A DNA stretch of 36,779 nucleotides from JAKAGZ01 sp964412105. GTDB taxonomy: Bacteria; Bacteroidota; Ignavibacteria; Ignavibacteriales; Ignavibacteriaceae. The position numbers were made by a program, and so were the translations under genes. A model generated the notes under the pieces. The model was not told where the DNA came from, ran no database searches, and saw only the letters and a program-made list of their open reading frames with translations. Location of the stretch: positions 1-36,779 of the forward strand of contig CAYPNM010000030.1 of the NCBI GenBank assembly GCA_964412105.1, written 5' to 3'. Below are positions 34,803-36,779 of the stretch, one piece after another; position 1 is the first letter of the stretch; each line of letters opens with the position of its first letter.

Positions 34803-36128
34803 ATGTTAGAAGAATTATCTCTAAAGCTTGAGACAACTTTAAAGAAAGTCAGAGGTCAGGGAAAGTTAACAGAAAAAAATATTTCTGATTCCTTAAGAGA
34901 AATTCGACGTGTTCTTTTAGATGCTGATGTAAATTATAAAGTGGCAAAGGAATTTATTGAAAATGTATCTTCCAAAGCACTTGGCAAAGAGGTATTAAAT
35001 TCAATAACACCCGGTCAACTAATTACCAAGATAATCTATGATGAACTGGTTTCTTTGCTTGGCAATAGTCAAAGTGAAATAAAGATTAGTGCTTCAGGAT
35101 TAACTGTAATATTAATTGTTGGTTTACAAGGCTCTGGGAAAACAACCTTCTGCGCAAAGCTAGCTGGTAGACTGAAACAGGGTGGTCGAAAAATTCTTCT
35201 TGCAGCAGCTGATGTTTATCGTCCCGCAGCTATCGAGCAATTAAAAACACTTGGTGCACAAATAAATGTGCCGGTATTTTCGATTGAAGAAAAAAATGCT
35301 GTAAAAACTGCGGAAGAGTCGTTAAAATTTGCAAAAAGTCATAATTGCAATACTGTCATTATAGATACTGCTGGCCGGCTACATGTTGATGAAGAAATGA
35401 TGAATGAAGTGGCCAAGATTAAATTGCTTGTAAAAGCTACTGAGGTGCTCTTTGTTGTTGACTCAATGACTGGCCAGGATTCGGTAAATTCAGCAAGGGC
35501 ATTTAACGAAAAGGTGAATTTTGACGGCATAGTTCTTTCTAAATTGGATGGTGATACAAGAGGCGGAGCAGCCCTATCAGTTAGAGCAGTTGTTGGAAAA
35601 CCTATAAAATTTATAAGCAATGGCGAAAAACTGAATAATCTGGAAGTTTTTCACCCAGATAGGCTAGCTTCAAGAATTTTGGGAAAGGGCGATATCGTAA
35701 GTTTTGTTGAAAAGGCCCAGCAAAGTTTTGATGAAATTGAGACCAAAAAACTCGAAGAGAAATTACGTCGAAATAAATTTGATTTTGATGATTTTCTTAA
35801 GCAAATTAAAGCAATTAAGAAAATGGGTTCTTTGTCATCAATACTGAGTATGGTGCCGGGATTGGGTGCTCAAGTAAAGAATGCCCAAATTGATGATAAA
35901 GCGTTTGTAAAGGTTGAAGCGATTATAAATTCGATGACGGTAGATGAGAGATCAAAACCTAAGATTCTTAATGGAAGCCGTCGTAGCAGAATCGCGAGGG
36001 GAAGCGGAACATCCATTCAGGATGTGAATCGGCTATTAAAACAATTTGCTGAGATGCAAAGAATGATGAGTCAGTTTAGCAAAAAAGGATTTGGGGGCGC
36101 ATTTAAAAACCTGCCTATTGGTAGGTAG
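34803..36128 (+). CDS. ffh: Signal recognition particle protein Ffh
   Basis: GTPase that with the SRP RNA binds signal sequences of nascent proteins and docks with FtsY. N domain (about 1-85) with SDSLREIRRVLLDADVN-like helices; G domain with the P loop GLQGSGKTTFCAKLAG (about 105-120), AADVYRPAAIEQLK, DTAGRLHVDEEM and LSKLDGDTRGGAALSVRAVV; M domain from about 300, with NGSRRSRIARGSGTSIQDVN (about 392-411) for RNA binding and a Met-rich EMQRMMSQF helix. Length 441 is normal. The ATG has no Shine-Dalgarno. The SRP RNA gene is not in this window. Confidence 0.96.
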   Translation: MLEELSLKLETTLKKVRGQGKLTEKNISDSLREIRRVLLDADVNYKVAKEFIENVSSKALGKEVLNSITPGQLITKIIYDELVSLLGNSQSEIKISASGLTVILIVGLQGSGKTTFCAKLAGRLKQGGRKILLAAADVYRPAAIEQLKTLGAQINVPVFSIEEKNAVKTAEESLKFAKSHNCNTVIIDTAGRLHVDEEMMNEVAKIKLLVKATEVLFVVDSMTGQDSVNSARAFNEKVNFDGIVLSKLDGDTRGGAALSVRAVVGKPIKFISNGEKLNNLEVFHPDRLASRILGKGDIVSFVEKAQQSFDEIETKKLEEKLRRNKFDFDDFLKQIKAIKKMGSLSSILSMVPGLGAQVKNAQIDDKAFVKVEAIINSMTVDERSKPKILNGSRRSRIARGSGTSIQDVNRLLKQFAEMQRMMSQFSKKGFGGAFKNLPIGR

Positions 36129-36197
36129 GTATGCCGTCTGGCCGATAACATTGGCAGAGGGTAAAATTATTTATATCAATTTTTGAAACCTATAATT

Positions 36198-36202
36198 GGA
36201 GG
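36198..36202 (+). promoter_or_regulatory. Shine-Dalgarno that sets the TTG start of rpsP
   Basis: GGAGG ends 9 bases before the TTG that begins the conserved AVKLRL sequence. No ATG lies near, and the family begins with Met followed by Ala/Val-Val-Lys, so this site decides the unusual start. Confidence 0.65.
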
Positions 36203-36211
36203 TTATTTAAT

Positions 36212-36694
36212 TTGGCAGTTAAGTTAAGATTAAGAAGAATGGGAAAGAAAAAGCAACCGATTTACAAAGTTGTTGCTGCAGATTCAAGAGCTCCTCGTGA
36301 TGGTAAATTTTTGGAATCGATTGGGCTGTATAATCCGTTAACAAATCCACACACCCTTGACATAAATGAAGAACGTGCAATTTACTGGCTTAATATGGGG
36401 GCTCAACCTACAGATACTGTTAAAAGTTTGTTAAGTCAAAAGGGAATTATTCTTAAAAGAGAATTAAAACGTAGGGGACTATTGGATGATAAGGTAAGTG
36501 CTGAGTTGGAAAATTGGGAAAAGATGCGGGAAGCTAAGTCAAAAACTGCTGCAACAAAAAGGAAAAAATCTAAAAAAGCTGCAGCGAAAGAAGAAGTAGT
36601 CTCGGAAGAGAAAGTTAAAGAGGAAATTAGTAATGATAGTACAGCAGAAGTAAAGGGTGCTGCTTCTGAAGAAGATATAACTGAAAAAGGGTAA
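36212..36694 (+). CDS. rpsP: Small ribosomal subunit protein bS16
   Basis: 30S component needed for subunit assembly. The first 80 or so residues are classic bS16: VKLRLRRMGKKKQPIYKVVA, DSRAPRDGKFLESIGLYNP, then INEERAIYWLNMGAQPTDTV. After about residue 110 comes a low-complexity tail of Lys, Ala and Glu (TAATKRKKSKKAAAKEE and onward) that extends the protein to 160 residues, as in FCB-group homologues. The start is TTG, backed by a GGAGG site. It follows ffh by 83 bases, a gap containing short GC-bearing inverted repeats but no clear terminator. A T run but no stem follows the stop. Confidence 0.95.
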   Translation: MAVKLRLRRMGKKKQPIYKVVAADSRAPRDGKFLESIGLYNPLTNPHTLDINEERAIYWLNMGAQPTDTVKSLLSQKGIILKRELKRRGLLDDKVSAELENWEKMREAKSKTAATKRKKSKKAAAKEEVVSEEKVKEEISNDSTAEVKGAASEEDITEKG

Positions 36695-36768
36695 TTTTTT
36701 TTAGTTTTGTTTTCTCCTGTACTTTATTTCCAATGCTGCCCTTTTCTTAATATAGGAGGCTTCTTTCA

Positions 36769-36779
36769 ATGAAAGAATT
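36769..36779 (+). CDS. Start of the next gene, cut by the window end
   Basis: ATG AAA GAA TT follows a consensus AGGAGG (36754-36759) with 9-base spacing, so it is a believable start (Met-Lys-Glu then Leu or Phe). After rpsP many bacteria carry the KH-domain RNA-binding protein KhpA, which often begins Met-Lys-Glu-Leu. The identity is an inference from position only. Confidence 0.45.

Noticed and set aside
36111..36165. Short inverted repeats between ffh and rpsP as a terminator or leader regulator
   Set aside because: Stems are only 4-5 bp with wobble and no T run follows; no known ribosomal-protein leader pattern was recognised.
36695..36768. T run after rpsP as a terminator
   Set aside because: There is no stem before the TTTTTTTT stretch, and a well-formed ribosome site and start codon follow, suggesting the operon continues.
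1..36779. tRNA, rRNA, CRISPR arrays, transposases, integrases or defence systems
   Set aside because: By reading all gaps and products I found no cloverleaf-like segments, no regularly spaced direct repeats and no recombinase or nuclease families beyond the housekeeping proteins listed. A dedicated RNA or repeat search could still find something small.

Overview
This is an AT-rich chromosomal window from a Gram-negative bacterium, probably of the Bacteroidota/Chlorobiota/Ignavibacteriota (FCB) group and best matching an Ignavibacteria-like lineage. That placement is an inference. It rests on a secreted GWxTD-domain protein, an ATP synthase cluster that ends at atpG without atpD/atpC, an ffh-rpsP pair, an LpxL-type acyltransferase plus a family 9 glycosyltransferase (so an outer membrane with LPS), and mostly weak or absent Shine-Dalgarno sequences. 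No RNA genes, CRISPR arrays, insertion sequences or phage genes were seen.

Region 1 (1-729) holds a lone minus-strand gene for an 82-residue unknown protein, with its own possible promoter and an intrinsic terminator. A 347-base gap separates it from the divergent right-hand genes.

Region 2 (730-13968) is a surface-polysaccharide locus of the Wzx/Wzy type. It contains a GT4-like transferase, a Wzz-type chain-length regulator, a Wzy-type polymerase/ligase, a Wzx-type flippase, four further glycosyltransferases, an intact initiating polyprenyl-phosphate sugar transferase, a Dpm1-like polyprenol-phosphate glycosyltransferase, and a GT2 enzyme fused to what looks like a catalytically dead sugar-transferase module. 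Most genes overlap or nearly touch, which suggests one coupled operon. No nucleotide-sugar synthesis genes, Wza-type exporter or tyrosine kinase is present.

Region 3 (13978-25450) is mainly housekeeping: accA, a YbgC-like thioesterase, a second flippase, dut, dnaE (with an intact PHP domain), a FabL/FabI-like reductase, trxA, serA and the GWxTD protein. Terminators follow dnaE (weak), trxA (strong) and the GWxTD gene (strong).

Region 4 (25619-34757) is a long tightly packed run that reads as one operon or a set of overlapping ones: lipid A acyltransferase, heptosyltransferase-like GT9, tsaC, M23 peptidase, bactofilin, atpZ, atpI, atpB, atpE, atpF, atpH, atpA, atpG. It joins envelope building and cell-shape genes to the proton-driven ATP synthase.

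Region 5 (34803-36779) holds ffh, rpsP and the first codons of the next gene, probably the KH-domain protein that often follows rpsP.

The most unusual item is the GT2 plus dead sugar-transferase fusion (11989-13968). I see no clear sign of a wholly new defence or mobile system here.
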